64,000 nt of DNA from Acetobacter orientalis (GCF_000963965.1 NZ_BAMX01000003.1:1-64000); one strand, 5' to 3'. Numbered from the stretch's first letter, positions 34,896-43,952 are shown. The notes: generated from the letters alone by a model not told the origin. Numbers and translations are program-made.

Positions 34896-36458
34896 ATGAC
34901 AAGAGCCAGACGCCATTGGAGTGGTGTGCTCATGAGCACATTACAGGCCGCAGCAGACCCGGATGCCCCTTTGCGCTCCGTCCTGTTGCCCGCAGAGTGG
35001 GATGCCGAAGCTGCTGCCGCGCTGGCACAGCTGGTGCCCGGAACAGATGCTATTGACCTTGCTCGCGTGGCCTCACGCTGGGTAGAGGCCCTAACGCAAG
35101 ACGATGCAACGGCCCGCTCGCTCACGTGGCTTTTGCTCATGCGCCAAGCCGCCCCAACCGAGAGTGTCTGGACTTGCACGTTTGACCGGCCACCCGGCTT
35201 TATTGTTAATTTGGCAGCCTTTGTGACACCGGGTGAAGGCTTTAGCGCCGAAACCTTTGTAGCGGCCCTGCGCCTGTTAAGCTGCGTGTTGCGCGACACA
35301 GCCCAAACACGCGCCAACCAGCGCAATGGTGAGCTGCCGCTGCCCGGCCTGTTTGCCACCACAGCGGCCCCAGTCCCCACGCAGGCAGATGCCCCAGCGC
35401 AAGACGACCCCACGCAACCCGCCCTGGCAGGCACACTGTTACTGACCAACCTAGATGCCTGCCTTGCTGGTGTCGGGCTGGATTATGATAGTGAAGATGG
35501 CCGCGCCGCCGCCTGCGCCATTGCAGCCCTAACCACCCTTACCGCGCATTGCGGTTGCGGGCCGGAGTCTCTCCCCCTGCCCCCCGTACGCACAGTACTG
35601 CCGGGCTTGGGTGAAACCCTGCGCGCTGTCTGGGCAGAAGCCGCCGTTGAAACTGAAAACCCCCTTGCTTTTATAGAAACAGGGTTTTCTAACTCTGCCG
35701 CAGTTGATGGTATTTTGGGTGTTGAGGCCTGTGGTCTCGCCCCTGTATTTTCGCTTTTACGGCCCGATGGGCAGTTAGCCCAAAGCACGCTTAACCGCCT
35801 AGATGCCCGCGGCTTTACCGCAGAAACCGCACTGGCCGCAGCCCTAGCGGGCGAGAGTGTGTTGCCCCTACCCGGCGCCACGGCCCACATGGCTATGTAC
35901 CGTGCCTTAAGCGGCTTTATTGACCGCCTACCCGCCAAGCCAGACCCCGCAGACCAACCCCTCAACCAAAAGCTGGAACGCGGCATGCGCCGTGCCCTAC
36001 CGCACAGGCATGGCGGCTTTACGCAAAAAACCGCTATCGGGGGCCACCGGCTCTTTTTACGCACCGGTGAATATGAAGACGGCACATTGGGCGAACTGTG
36101 CCTAACCCCCACGCGCGAAAGTGCAATGGTAAAAGGTCTTATGGAAAGCTTTGGGGAGGCCGTAAGTATTGGCCTACAATATGGTGCCCCGCTGGAAGAA
36201 TACGTGAACAGCTTTGCGTATTCCTGCTTTGGCCCGGCTGGCACTGTAGAGGGCGACCCAGTTGCGACCTATGCCACCTCCATGCTCGACTATGCCTTCC
36301 GTGCATTGTCTGAGGCATATCTGGACAAAAAGCTGCCAGATGGCCCCCACCAAGACATGCAAGGCGAGCCTGACCCACTTCTCCCCCTTGATTTCCCCGG
36401 AGATGGAGGCGACCCTCCTCCGCGCAAGCGGGGCAGCTTACGCTTGGTTGTAAGCTAA
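34896..36458 (+). CDS. Class II ribonucleotide reductase-derived protein, probably catalytically inactive
   Basis: 520 aa; the ATG at 34932 after GGAGTGG is an alternative start. The C-terminal part, residues 371-478, closely resembles that of B12-dependent NrdJ: GGFTQKTAIGGHRLFLRTGE, YEDGTLGE, SIGLQYGAPLEEYVNSF, FGPAGTVEGD, TSMLDYAFRALSEAYL. The middle keeps the outline of the RNR barrel: NLAAFVTPGEGF at 105-116, GVGLDYDSEDGRAAACAIAAL at about 193-212, ILGVEACGLAPVFSLL at 273-288. But there is no NxCxE radical motif, and the PTGTIG loop reads AVDGILG. The N-terminal half carrying the redox cysteines and B12 contacts is missing. It is followed by ridA on the same strand. Confidence 0.72.
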   Translation: MTRARRHWSGVLMSTLQAAADPDAPLRSVLLPAEWDAEAAAALAQLVPGTDAIDLARVASRWVEALTQDDATARSLTWLLLMRQAAPTESVWTCTFDRPPGFIVNLAAFVTPGEGFSAETFVAALRLLSCVLRDTAQTRANQRNGELPLPGLFATTAAPVPTQADAPAQDDPTQPALAGTLLLTNLDACLAGVGLDYDSEDGRAAACAIAALTTLTAHCGCGPESLPLPPVRTVLPGLGETLRAVWAEAAVETENPLAFIETGFSNSAAVDGILGVEACGLAPVFSLLRPDGQLAQSTLNRLDARGFTAETALAAALAGESVLPLPGATAHMAMYRALSGFIDRLPAKPDPADQPLNQKLERGMRRALPHRHGGFTQKTAIGGHRLFLRTGEYEDGTLGELCLTPTRESAMVKGLMESFGEAVSIGLQYGAPLEEYVNSFAYSCFGPAGTVEGDPVATYATSMLDYAFRALSEAYLDKKLPDGPHQDMQGEPDPLLPLDFPGDGGDPPPRKRGSLRLVVS

Positions 36459-36507
36459 CCCCCGCCTTGCACGGCCTGTATACCAGTACGGAAAGAGAGA
36501 ATAAGAG

Positions 36508-36972
36508 ATGAGCACAACACCAGAAGCCCGCCTTGCCGCCCTTGGCATTACCCTGCCCACACCTGCGGCCCCTGTTGCCAACTATGTTGCCTGCGTACAA
36601 ACCGGCTCTTTACTTATTGTGTCTGGCCAGTTGCCGCTGGCTAATGGCAAGCTGTTTGCAACCGGTAAGCTGGGCGGTGCCGTTTCTGTTGAAACAGCAG
36701 TTGAGGCAGCCCGCTACAGCATGATTAACGTTATTGCGCAGGTTAAAGCCGCTGTAGGTGACCTAAGCCGCGTTAAGCGCGTTGTGCGCCTTGGGGGTTT
36801 TATTGCCTGCACCCCAGAATTTACCGCGCATGCGTCTGTCATGAATGGGGCGTCCGACCTTGCGGTTGAGGTCTTTGGCGATGCAGGTCGCCATGCGCGC
36901 TCTACCGTTGGCGTGCCCTCACTCCCGCTTGACGCACCAGTTGAAGTCGAAGGATTGTTTGAAATCGACTAA
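36508..36972 (+). CDS. RidA family protein (YjgF/YER057c/UK114)
   Basis: 154 aa, longer than archetypal RidA (about 130) and closer to the YjgH-like or RutC-unlike subgroup with start PEARLAALGITLP. Motifs: YVACVQTGSLLIVSGQLPLANG, then VKRVVRLGGFIACTPEFTAHASVMNGASDLAVEVFGD and HARSTVGVPSLPLDAPVEVEG. In archetypal RidA an Arg in the RSTV(G/Q) stretch helps hydrolyse reactive enamines; it is present here (RSTVGV). A trimeric cytosolic protein is expected. It lies 49 bases after the RNR-like gene and 25 before the FemAB-like gene, so cotranscription is probable. Confidence 0.88.
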   Translation: MSTTPEARLAALGITLPTPAAPVANYVACVQTGSLLIVSGQLPLANGKLFATGKLGGAVSVETAVEAARYSMINVIAQVKAAVGDLSRVKRVVRLGGFIACTPEFTAHASVMNGASDLAVEVFGDAGRHARSTVGVPSLPLDAPVEVEGLFEID

Positions 36973-36997
36973 TACTCACTCCGCATAAGGACATGCC

Positions 36998-38146
36998 ATG
37001 CCAGACTGGTCTATAAAACTCCATGATGGCATGCAGTCTTTTACCCCAACCGAGTGGGATACCTGCGCTGGGGCAGATAACCCCTTTGTCAGCCATGCGT
37101 TTCTTTCTGCCTTAGAAGAAAGTCGATCTGTCTCGGCCCGCACAGGCTGGCTGGCCCAACATGTTAGCCTGCATGCACCAGATGGCACACTGGCAGCCGT
37201 ATGCCCCGCCTATTTAAAAGGCCACTCGTGGGGGGAATATGTGTTTGACCAAGGCTGGGCACGCGCCTTTGAGGCCGCTGGTGGCAGCTATTACCCCAAA
37301 CTACAAATAGCTGTCCCTTTTACGCCTGCACCCGGCCCCCGCCTTTTGGTGCACCCCAATGCCCCGCCAGAAACCGCAACGGTTTTAGCTGATGCACTCC
37401 GCCAGATATGCGGCCAGCTACAACTTTCTTCGGCACATGTTACTTTTTGCACCACGCAAAATAGCACAACCCTAAGCCAACGCGGCTGGCTGCCACGGCT
37501 GGGCATGCAATACCACTGGCATAATAACGGCTACCAAACATTTGACGATTTTTTAGCAGCCCTTTCCTCTCGCAAGCGCAAAGTGCTCAAGCGTGAACGG
37601 CGCGATGCCAACGCCGCAGGCCTAACTTTTGAAACCCTACGCGGCGCAGACATAACCCCCGCAGACTGGGACGCCTTTTACCAGTTTTACCAAAACACAA
37701 TTGATCGCAAATGGGGCAGCGCCTACCTCACCCGTAGTTTTTTCTCGCTGCTGTCTGAAAAACTAGGTGAGCGTGTTGTGCTTATGGTAGCCCGCCACGG
37801 CCCCCAGCCCGTAGCGGCAGCTCTTAATTTAGTGGGTACAGACACACTCTATGGCCGTAACTGGGGCTGCGTAGGCACATGGCCCTTTTTGCATTTTGAG
37901 CTGTGTTATTACCGCGCCATAGAGTTTGCTATTGCCAACGGCCTAAAGCGGGTAGAGGCAGGTGCTCAGGGTGAGCATAAAATTCAACGGGGCTACACCC
38001 CAAGCCTTACCCACTCTGCCCATTGGATAGAAAACCCCTCTTTCAGGGCCAGTGTTGCCGCCTTTTTAGAGCAAGAACGCACCGCCATACAGCAAGAGGC
38101 ACAAGCCCTTACGGCCCTTAGCCCCTACAAGCAGGAGCTGGAATGA
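36998..38146 (+). CDS. FemAB-like GNAT acyltransferase (PF04339 family)
   Basis: 382 aa, annotated in the family as peptidoglycan biosynthesis/recognition. N-terminal marks are WDTCAGADNPFVSHAFLSALEESRSV and YLKGHSWGEYVFDQGWARAFE; the middle has LSSRKRKVLKRERRDA and YQFYQNTIDRKWGSAYLTRSFF; the end has VEAGAQGEHKIQRGYTPSLTHSAHW. The double GNAT fold resembles FemX-type aminoacyl transferases, but the natural reaction of PF04339 proteins is not settled. No membrane segment, so cytosolic. It follows ridA closely. Confidence 0.85.
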   Translation: MPDWSIKLHDGMQSFTPTEWDTCAGADNPFVSHAFLSALEESRSVSARTGWLAQHVSLHAPDGTLAAVCPAYLKGHSWGEYVFDQGWARAFEAAGGSYYPKLQIAVPFTPAPGPRLLVHPNAPPETATVLADALRQICGQLQLSSAHVTFCTTQNSTTLSQRGWLPRLGMQYHWHNNGYQTFDDFLAALSSRKRKVLKRERRDANAAGLTFETLRGADITPADWDAFYQFYQNTIDRKWGSAYLTRSFFSLLSEKLGERVVLMVARHGPQPVAAALNLVGTDTLYGRNWGCVGTWPFLHFELCYYRAIEFAIANGLKRVEAGAQGEHKIQRGYTPSLTHSAHWIENPSFRASVAAFLEQERTAIQQEAQALTALSPYKQELE

Positions 38147-38238
38147 AAATACCCAGCCCTTACGCTAAAAGCCCCAACCACAGCTTAGGCTAAGCCCAAC
38201 CCCGCAACACCATTCCAGCCTCTGCCACACCATAGCCC

Positions 38239-38292
38239 AGCCGGGTACCGGCCTTATATGCCCTGCCAAGCATTGTCCCGCCCGGCTTTTTT
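38239..38292 (+). terminator. Rho-independent terminator, long loop
   Basis: AGCCGGG (38239-38245) pairs with CCCGGCT (38281-38287), followed by six T. The loop of 35 bases can form a smaller inner stem around GGTACC. It separates the FemAB-like gene from folD. Confidence 0.6.
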
Positions 38293-38355
38293 GCGTATGC
38301 CACAGCAGAGCTGACAGCCTTTTTTAACCTTCAGTTTTGCCCGGCAGCAGGAACG

Positions 38356-39264
38356 ATGAGCACATCTCCCACCCTCTCCCCAGACCATCAGGCCTCCCTC
38401 ATTGACGGCAAAGCCTTTGCCGCCAACCTCCGCAACCAGATCCGTGATGATGTGCGCACCTTCCATGATGCACACGGCGTAACCCCCGGCCTGGCTGTTA
38501 TTTTAGTTGGCAACGACCCCGCCAGCGAAGTGTATGTGCGCAACAAAGCCATACAAACCCACCACGCTGGCATGCGCTCGTTTATGCACATGTTGCCAGA
38601 AACCACGACCGAAGAAGAACTTCTGGCCTTAATTGAGCGCCTGAACAAAGACTCCGAAATTCATGGTATTCTGGTGCAGTTGCCCTTACCCAATGGGTTA
38701 GATGCGCGCCGGGTTACCAACGCCATTCGGCCAGAAAAAGATGTCGATGGTCTGGGTGAAATTAATGCAGGCCGCCTGTCTATTGGCCTACCAAGCCTAA
38801 TACCCTGCACCCCTTTAGGCTGCCTTTTACTGCTTAAAGACCAATTGGGCGATATGCGCGGCAAACACGCCGTTGTTATTGGCTGCTCCAACCTTGTTGG
38901 TAAGCCGCTCTCCTTGCTGCTGCTGGCAGAAGGCTGCACAGTGTCTATTGCGCATATTCATACGCAAGATACAGCCGCACTGGCCCGCCAAGCTGATATT
39001 TTGGTTGTTGCCACCGGGTGCAGCGGCCTTGTGCGCGGAGACTGGATTAAACCCGGCGCAACAGTCATAGACGTAGGCATTACCCGCATTACCCTAGACA
39101 ACGGCAAAACCCGGCTTGTAGGTGACGTCGCGTTTGATGAAGCCGTAAAGGTTGCGGGCCGCATTACCCCAGTGCCCGGCGGTGTAGGCCCCATGACCAT
39201 TGCCTGCTTGCTTAAAAACACCCTGAGTGCAGCAAAACTTTTAGTAACTGGTAAAGCGGAATGA
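38356..39264 (+). CDS. folD: Bifunctional methylene-THF dehydrogenase/methenyl-THF cyclohydrolase
   Basis: 302 aa. FolD motifs in order: [23 protein letters not shown] (with the catalytic Lys), [56 protein letters not shown] (GRSxxVGxP-type, but with C in place of R), and [20 protein letters not shown]. It interconverts methylene-, methenyl- and 10-formyl-THF in the cytosol. The stop overlaps the start of the MetF-like gene by ATGA, so the two are coupled. The fau product at 7.7 kb feeds the same methenyl-THF pool. Confidence 0.95.
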   Translation: MSTSPTLSPDHQASLIDGKAFAANLRNQIRDDVRTFHDAHGVTPGLAVILVGNDPASEVYVRNKAIQTHHAGMRSFMHMLPETTTEEELLALIERLNKDSEIHGILVQLPLPNGLDARRVTNAIRPEKDVDGLGEINAGRLSIGLPSLIPCTPLGCLLLLKDQLGDMRGKHAVVIGCSNLVGKPLSLLLLAEGCTVSIAHIHTQDTAALARQADILVVATGCSGLVRGDWIKPGATVIDVGITRITLDNGKTRLVGDVAFDEAVKVAGRITPVPGGVGPMTIACLLKNTLSAAKLLVTGKAE

Positions 39265-40010
39265 GCTTAAGTCGCCTCTCTGTTGAGCTTATCCCGCGTA
39301 GCGCAGACGCATTGCGGGACGATATTGCAGCCGTAAAACAGCTCCTACCTGCTGCTGATACGCTCAACATTCCCGACCTTATGCGCTTCCCCCTACGCAG
39401 TTGGGATGCCGCTGCCCAAATGCAGCCTTTATTCCCTCGTATTGTACCGCATGTCAGAGCCATTGATATAGCGCCAGATGCCCCTTTACCCGGTGCCAAC
39501 CAACCGGGTTTGGAAGAAGTGCTTGTGGTACATGGCGACCCACCGGCAGACCTTGCACACCGCACTTACCGCAACAGCACAGAAAGCATTATTCGCCGTT
39601 ACAAAAAAGAAGCGCCTCACCTTCGTATTTACGCAGCTTTCGACCCCTATCGCCGCGCCCCGTGGCACGAATTAGAAGAGATAGCACGTAAAAAAGAAGC
39701 CGGAGCCGAAGGTTTTTTTACCCAACCCGTGTTTGACCTCAAACTTTTTGACCTCTGCCGGGAATGGCTCAGTGGCGAGACTGTTTTCTGGGGCTTGTCT
39801 CCGGTTATTGGCCCACGCTCCCGCTCTTATTGGGAAACAACAAACCGTGTTGTTTTTCCAAAAAATTTTGTACCAACATTAGAAGCAAACATTACCTTTG
39901 CACAAACAGTCCTGAAAAGCCTTGCAACAGACAAAGGGCATGTCTACCTCATGCCGCTCCGTGTAAAGCTGGAGCAGTATCTACCCGCATTACAAGCCGT
40001 ACTGTCTTAA
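39261..40010 (+). CDS. Methylenetetrahydrofolate reductase-like protein
   Basis: 249 aa, shorter than MetF (about 290). Family features are [34 protein letters not shown], the GDPP loop in [11 protein letters not shown] (ALRGDPP in MetF), [35 protein letters not shown] (FTQ is diagnostic), and [11 protein letters not shown] near the end. The FAD-contact region is partly changed, so FAD-dependent reduction of methylene-THF is plausible but not certain. The overlap with folD argues for a role in one-carbon flow. It may be a MetF paralogue without activity. Confidence 0.75.
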   Translation: MSLSRLSVELIPRSADALRDDIAAVKQLLPAADTLNIPDLMRFPLRSWDAAAQMQPLFPRIVPHVRAIDIAPDAPLPGANQPGLEEVLVVHGDPPADLAHRTYRNSTESIIRRYKKEAPHLRIYAAFDPYRRAPWHELEEIARKKEAGAEGFFTQPVFDLKLFDLCREWLSGETVFWGLSPVIGPRSRSYWETTNRVVFPKNFVPTLEANITFAQTVLKSLATDKGHVYLMPLRVKLEQYLPALQAVLS

Positions 40011-40020
40011 TAACCTTTAT

Positions 40021-40055
40021 ATGCAAGGCTATAGTTCTCTCTTATAGCCTTGCAT
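40021..40055. terminator. Perfect 13-bp stem-loop after the folD unit
   Basis: ATGCAAGGCTATA (40021-40033) pairs perfectly with TATAGCCTTGCAT (40043-40055) around nine bases. There is no proper T-run after it. It is placed where a terminator or mRNA-stabilising hairpin of folD and the MetF-like gene would be. Confidence 0.55.
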
Positions 40056-40357
40056 GCACAGCCTCTTATTGTCTGCTGCTTATTGCACACAGCCACAGGC
40101 GCTTCGATTCTCTTATTTTCAGTATAGTTTAAATAAAACGAACAAAATTAACTAAAAATACTGCATTTAGTTTTGTTTTATAAAACAAATTCTTGAATTT
40201 TCTCCGTTTCTATCTTCATGATGTCCAGTATGTGAAAAAAAATCCACTTTTCACCCCTTAAGTTAACATATTTTTCATGAGTTTTCTGTAATATTTCTGT
40301 GTTGGTCAATAACAAACGCTTCCTTCTGGTTGCGTAGACGTACAGGAAGAAAAAACC
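40056..40357. other. AT-rich leader region with an 18-bp palindrome
   Basis: No gene is visible between the stem-loop and 40358. The sequence is strongly AT-rich from 40110 to 40310. TTTGTTTTA with TAAAACAAA makes a perfect 18-bp palindrome at 40172-40189, a candidate operator. AACTAAA/TTTAGTT (40149-40171) is a nearby weak stem. TTTTCA and TAATAT at about 40274 and 40290 could serve as a promoter for the next two frames. Confidence 0.55.
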
Positions 40358-40720
40358 ATGCAGCGCTCAGCTTGCAAAACTTACAACAAAGAACACAAAG
40401 GTTTTCTACCTTTGTTGAATTCTTTGCAGCAAGGGGCATGGAGCTGGGTGTTGTTGCCTGAAAAACTGGCTAACACGTCTGCGTTGTTTATAACCAATAC
40501 ATCCTATAACAGTCTGCCTTGCTCTTCTCTTTTGGCAATACCTGCCCAACGCAAAACACAGACAGTTCTATGTTTGTTTGGTTTATCTGCTTTTTCCTTC
40601 AGCCACACATCTGCGTGGTTTCCGGCTGCACAGAATATGCGCTTGCAAGTTCGGGTGCAGTTTCTTGGTCTTATCCGTTACAAAAACGGTTTTTCCAAAA
40701 TAACCAAACATAAGGCATAA
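40358..40720 (+). CDS. Unrecognised open reading frame upstream of the Hint gene
   Basis: 120 aa. The ATG follows ACAGGAAG with about eight bases of spacing, and the stop falls four bases before the ATG of the Hint-domain gene, so a two-gene transcript is possible. The product is basic and rich in Ser, Leu and Phe (SLLAIPAQRKTQTVLCLFGLSAFSFSH) with no repeat, motif or clear membrane segment. Its codon use is not convincingly that of its neighbours. It could be a real small protein, a leader, or a decayed N-terminal part of a longer Hint protein. Confidence 0.35.
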   Translation: MQRSACKTYNKEHKGFLPLLNSLQQGAWSWVLLPEKLANTSALFITNTSYNSLPCSSLLAIPAQRKTQTVLCLFGLSAFSFSHTSAWFPAAQNMRLQVRVQFLGLIRYKNGFSKITKHKA

Positions 40721-40724
40721 GAAA

Positions 40725-41828
40725 ATGACAATAGGACTTCTCTGGTGGCTGTGGTGCCATCGGCGACCACCTTGCCCGTGCTTTCTACCCGGCACCATGC
40801 TGGCAACAGATCAACGAGACAAAGCTGTTGAACAGTTTCAGGTTGGCGATCTTATTAAAACATATGACTGGAAAACGAATTCCTCATATTACAAACCTGT
40901 TGTGTGGGTCGGCAAGCAGCGCGCCGAGATAGACCGTAACCTGCCAGATGACCGCGCAGGCTATCCTGTGCGTATTTTGGCCAATGCGTTTTCAACCGGC
41001 CTACCTTACAAAGACATGCTGGTAACGGCAGAGCATTGCCTCTTCTTTAATGGGGGTTTTGTGCCAGTTCGTATGCTCATAAACGGTCGCTCGATTTTTT
41101 ATGACAAATCGTTCTCGGCGTACGAATACTACCATATCGAAACGCAGGAGCACTCTGTGATTGTTGCCGATGGCACATTAACAGAAAGCTACCTGAATAC
41201 CGGCAACCATGCGTCTTTCCAACAGGAAGGAAAAATCGTGAGCCTGCCAAACCAAACCAGACCCAAAACATGGGAAGACGATGCCGCAGCCCCTCTGATT
41301 GTTGACCGGGACAAGGTTGAACCCTTGCACGCCCAGTTTACAAATAAGGCGATAGAAGCTGGCATTGAAAGCAAAATTGCCGAACCGGAACTCACGCATG
41401 ACCCTGACCTGCACCTGATTACGGAATCTGGCCACGTCATTCGTAAAATACGTGAAAAAGACGGTAGTATTGTCTTTATGGTGCCACCAGACGTTTCAAC
41501 CGTTCGTCTTGTTTCTCGGGTTTCCCGGCCGGTTGATACTATCGGGCCCTATGTCGATGACCGACGCCAACTTGGTGTGCTGGTTAGCGATATTACCTTC
41601 TTTGAAGGTGGAAAAACGCGTAGCATTACAGAGCATTTAAAAAATCCAGACCTAACAGGCTGGAACCCGTCTGAACAAGACACATCACGGTGGAGCAGCG
41701 GCAATGCCGTGCTACCCCTAGGCCCGCGCCGCCCCCGCAGCATTGGTATGCTGGCCATTAAGGTGCTGACCTCTGGCCCATACCTTATTGAACAAGAGCC
41801 AGAACACGCGGCCCCTGTCCGGGCATAG
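40725..41828 (+). CDS. Hint (hedgehog/intein) domain protein, Hint_2 type
   Basis: 367 aa. The Hint domain starts at C19 in CFLPGTMLATDQRD and continues with VGDLIKTYD, VVWVGKQRAEI, PVRILANAFSTGLPYKDMLVTAEHCLFFNGGFVPVRMLINGRSI (TAEH is the Hint TxxH block), and YEYYHIETQEHSVIVADGTLTESYLNTGNHASF. Such domains catalyse N-S acyl shift and self-cleavage. Only 18 residues, Trp-rich and without a signal, precede the Cys, so there is almost nothing for it to process. About 215 residues follow, ending in a beta-rich ELTHDPDLHL ... LAIKVLTSGPYLIEQE part found in acetic acid bacterial Hint proteins. Function unknown. Confidence 0.85.
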   Translation: MTIGLLWWLWCHRRPPCPCFLPGTMLATDQRDKAVEQFQVGDLIKTYDWKTNSSYYKPVVWVGKQRAEIDRNLPDDRAGYPVRILANAFSTGLPYKDMLVTAEHCLFFNGGFVPVRMLINGRSIFYDKSFSAYEYYHIETQEHSVIVADGTLTESYLNTGNHASFQQEGKIVSLPNQTRPKTWEDDAAAPLIVDRDKVEPLHAQFTNKAIEAGIESKIAEPELTHDPDLHLITESGHVIRKIREKDGSIVFMVPPDVSTVRLVSRVSRPVDTIGPYVDDRRQLGVLVSDITFFEGGKTRSITEHLKNPDLTGWNPSEQDTSRWSSGNAVLPLGPRRPRSIGMLAIKVLTSGPYLIEQEPEHAAPVRA

Positions 41829-41854
41829 CGCCCTGCTTAGCGCATAACACAGAG

Positions 41855-41890
41855 AAAACCCCACTTTCAAAAAATGAAAGTGGGGTTTTT
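41855..41890. terminator. Bidirectional terminator between Hint and PEBP genes
   Basis: Perfect 15-bp stem AAAACCCCACTTTCA (41855-41869) with TGAAAGTGGGGTTTT (41875-41889), T-rich on the far side. The neighbouring genes converge on it. Confidence 0.92.
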
Positions 41891-41921
41891 CTTTAACTAT
41901 GCAGCATGCTTTTAAACGCTC

Positions 41922-42407
41922 TTACTCACCATACACTGCGGTTAGGGTTGCGGCCCCTAATGTATGGTGGTGCACCATAAAACCAACCAAGGCCGGGCTG
42001 GCCTCTGGTGTAATGTCCAACGCAGGCACATCAAGCGCATGCACGGTAAAAACATAGTGGTGCTTACGCCCCGGTGGCGGGGCGGCTCCGCCATAACCCG
42101 GCTGCCCAAAATCTGTTCGTACCTGCACGGCCTGTGCAGGTAAACCAGCTTTACCAGAACCTGCCCCTTCAGGCAGGCTGGTTACGTTTGCCGGAATATT
42201 CGCCACAACCCAATGCCACCACCCAGAACCGGTCGGGGCATCGGGGTCGTATACCGTTACCACAAAACTTTGGGTGCCTTGGGGCACGCCATGCCACGCC
42301 AGCGCGGGTGAAAGATTTTGCCCGCTTTGCCCCATGCCATTAAAAACCTGTGCCTGCGGCAGGGTGTCCCCATTTTTAAAGGCTGGGCTGGTTAACACAA
42401 ATGTCAT
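41922..42407 (-). CDS. YbhB/YbcL family PEBP protein
   Basis: 161 aa. The phosphatidylethanolamine-binding fold is evident: GQSGQNLSPALAWHGVPQGTQSFVVTVYDPDAPTGSGWWHWVVANIPA (the DPDAP ligand loop), then GYGGAAPPPGRKHHYVFTVHALDV (GxxPP...HxY). No signal peptide, so cytosolic. Bacterial members have no established biochemical activity. The small gene at 42435 lies just upstream on the same strand with 27 bases between. Confidence 0.92.
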   Translation of the reverse strand: MTFVLTSPAFKNGDTLPQAQVFNGMGQSGQNLSPALAWHGVPQGTQSFVVTVYDPDAPTGSGWWHWVVANIPANVTSLPEGAGSGKAGLPAQAVQVRTDFGQPGYGGAAPPPGRKHHYVFTVHALDVPALDITPEASPALVGFMVHHHTLGAATLTAVYGE

Positions 42408-42434
42408 GGCTGTGCTCCTTACTGTATTTTGGGC

Positions 42435-42653
42435 TTACCAGTTTTTGCTAATCAGCCAGAATTCTTCAGACGTGAGGGTAACAGCTTTCCCCGCGTCAGA
42501 TTCTGCCGCGGCACGGGCCAGAGCCTCAATACGCTCAATCATAATTACTTTACGCTGGTGCGCTTCAGAGGTTTCTTGAGCTGCATGCAGCACACCCAAA
42601 GAGGTTTTGGCAGCACTTGCTACGCGTGCGGCATCAAGTAGAGCATAAGACAT
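42435..42653 (-). CDS. Small helical protein of unknown function
   Basis: 72 aa, with ATG at 42653 and AAGGATATG-like sequence upstream (complement of 42656-42665). It is Ala-rich and predicted helical throughout: LLDAARVASAAKTSLGVLHAAQETSEAHQRKVIMIERIEALARAAAES. It ends TLTSEEFWLISKNW. No family recognised. It is upstream of the PEBP gene on the same strand, and divergent from queA with about 213 bases between. Confidence 0.6.
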   Translation of the reverse strand: MSYALLDAARVASAAKTSLGVLHAAQETSEAHQRKVIMIERIEALARAAAESDAGKAVTLTSEEFWLISKNW

Positions 42654-42866
42654 TCGGTCATATCCTTACATATCGGTCAAAAAATACCTGATAAATCTGG
42701 CTGTTGCAGGCGCGTTGTTCAAGCCCTACCCTTACACATACCCTTTAGGGAGCACGCACCACGCCCACGCCTGCCACATATTTTAAAGATGTAGAGGTGA
42801 TTTTAACACCCACAGGCCACCTACCCTCTGGCATTGCCGCAGGCTATTGCGTAAACCCAACGGGCC

Positions 42867-43952
42867 ATGAGCGACCGTACAGAAGATTTTGACTTTCACC
42901 TGCCCGAAACTCTAATTGCGCAGGAACCCGCCCGCCCCCGTGAAAGCGCACGCCTTCTGGACGTGCCATTGCACGGCCCCTTTATAGACCGCCATGTGTC
43001 AGACCTACCCAGCCTGTTACAGCCCCAAGACCTGTTGGTCGCTAACGACACAGCCGTTATACGGGCGCAATTACAGGCCATGCGTGGCGAGGCCCATATT
43101 GGTATTACCCTAGACCGTATCTTACCCGATACATCGTGGCATGTGCTGCTGCGTAACGCCAAACGGGTACGCGTGGGCGATGTCTTAACCTTTGCCAACA
43201 CCCCCCACACCGCAACCGTTACCGCACGGGAAGAAGGCGGTGGTGGCGTTTTACGTTTTTCAGCAGAAGGTGAGGCATTTGATGCCTTTTTGCGTCACGT
43301 AGGGGCGCTGGCCCTGCCCCCCTACATTCACCGCCCCCACGGCCCCACGGCGCAAGATGCACTCGATTACGCCACTATTTTTGCCGAGCATAAGGGTGCG
43401 GTAGCAGCCCCCACAGCAGGCCTGCATTTTACTCCGGCCTTGCTCAACGCCATAGATGACACAGGCGCAAGCCGCTGCACCCTAACCCTACACGTTGGCG
43501 CAGGTACGTTTTTACCTGTGCGGGATAACGATATTTCAAAACACCATATGCATGCAGAGGGCGGCATAATAACACCCGAAACGGCAGAGCGTATTAACGC
43601 CGTACGTAAAGCCGGGGGCCGCATTATTGCCGTGGGCACCACCAGCCTGCGCTTGCTTGAAAGCGCGGCTGACGCGCATGGTGTAGTGCACCCCTTTAAT
43701 GCCGAAACCTCTATTTTCATTAGGCCCGGCTACCGCTTTCGCGCGGTGGATATGCTCATGACCAACTTCCACCTACCGCGCTCAACCCTGTTTATGCTGG
43801 TAAGCGCCTTTGCCGGGCAGGACAGAATGCGCCTTGCCTACGAGCACGCCGTACAAACCGGCTACCGCTTTTATTCCTATGGAGATGCCTGCCTGCTGCG
43901 CTGCGCCCATAGTATCCATACCCCCAAGCCCGAAACCGGAGTGCCGTCATGA
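42867..43952 (+). CDS. queA: tRNA preQ1(34) S-adenosylmethionine ribosyltransferase-isomerase
   Basis: 361 aa. QueA features: [38 protein letters not shown] (NxTxVI(P)ARL), [43 protein letters not shown], and [19 protein letters not shown] near the end. It transfers the ribosyl part of SAM to preQ1 in tRNA to give epoxyqueuosine. It overlaps tgt by ATGA. No preQ1 riboswitch motif was found in the 213-base leader. Confidence 0.95.
   Translation: MSDRTEDFDFHLPETLIAQEPARPRESARLLDVPLHGPFIDRHVSDLPSLLQPQDLLVANDTAVIRAQLQAMRGEAHIGITLDRILPDTSWHVLLRNAKRVRVGDVLTFANTPHTATVTAREEGGGGVLRFSAEGEAFDAFLRHVGALALPPYIHRPHGPTAQDALDYATIFAEHKGAVAAPTAGLHFTPALLNAIDDTGASRCTLTLHVGAGTFLPVRDNDISKHHMHAEGGIITPETAERINAVRKAGGRIIAVGTTSLRLLESAADAHGVVHPFNAETSIFIRPGYRFRAVDMLMTNFHLPRSTLFMLVSAFAGQDRMRLAYEHAVQTGYRFYSYGDACLLRCAHSIHTPKPETGVPS

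Noticed and set aside
35483-36244. 253-codon open frame on the minus strand
   Set aside because: It lies wholly inside the RNR-like gene, is Arg/Ser-rich as expected of an antisense shadow, and has no motif or ribosome site.
42654-42866. Possible preQ1 riboswitch before queA
   Set aside because: I looked for the short preQ1 aptamer stem and A-rich tail before the queA start and found no matching pattern.
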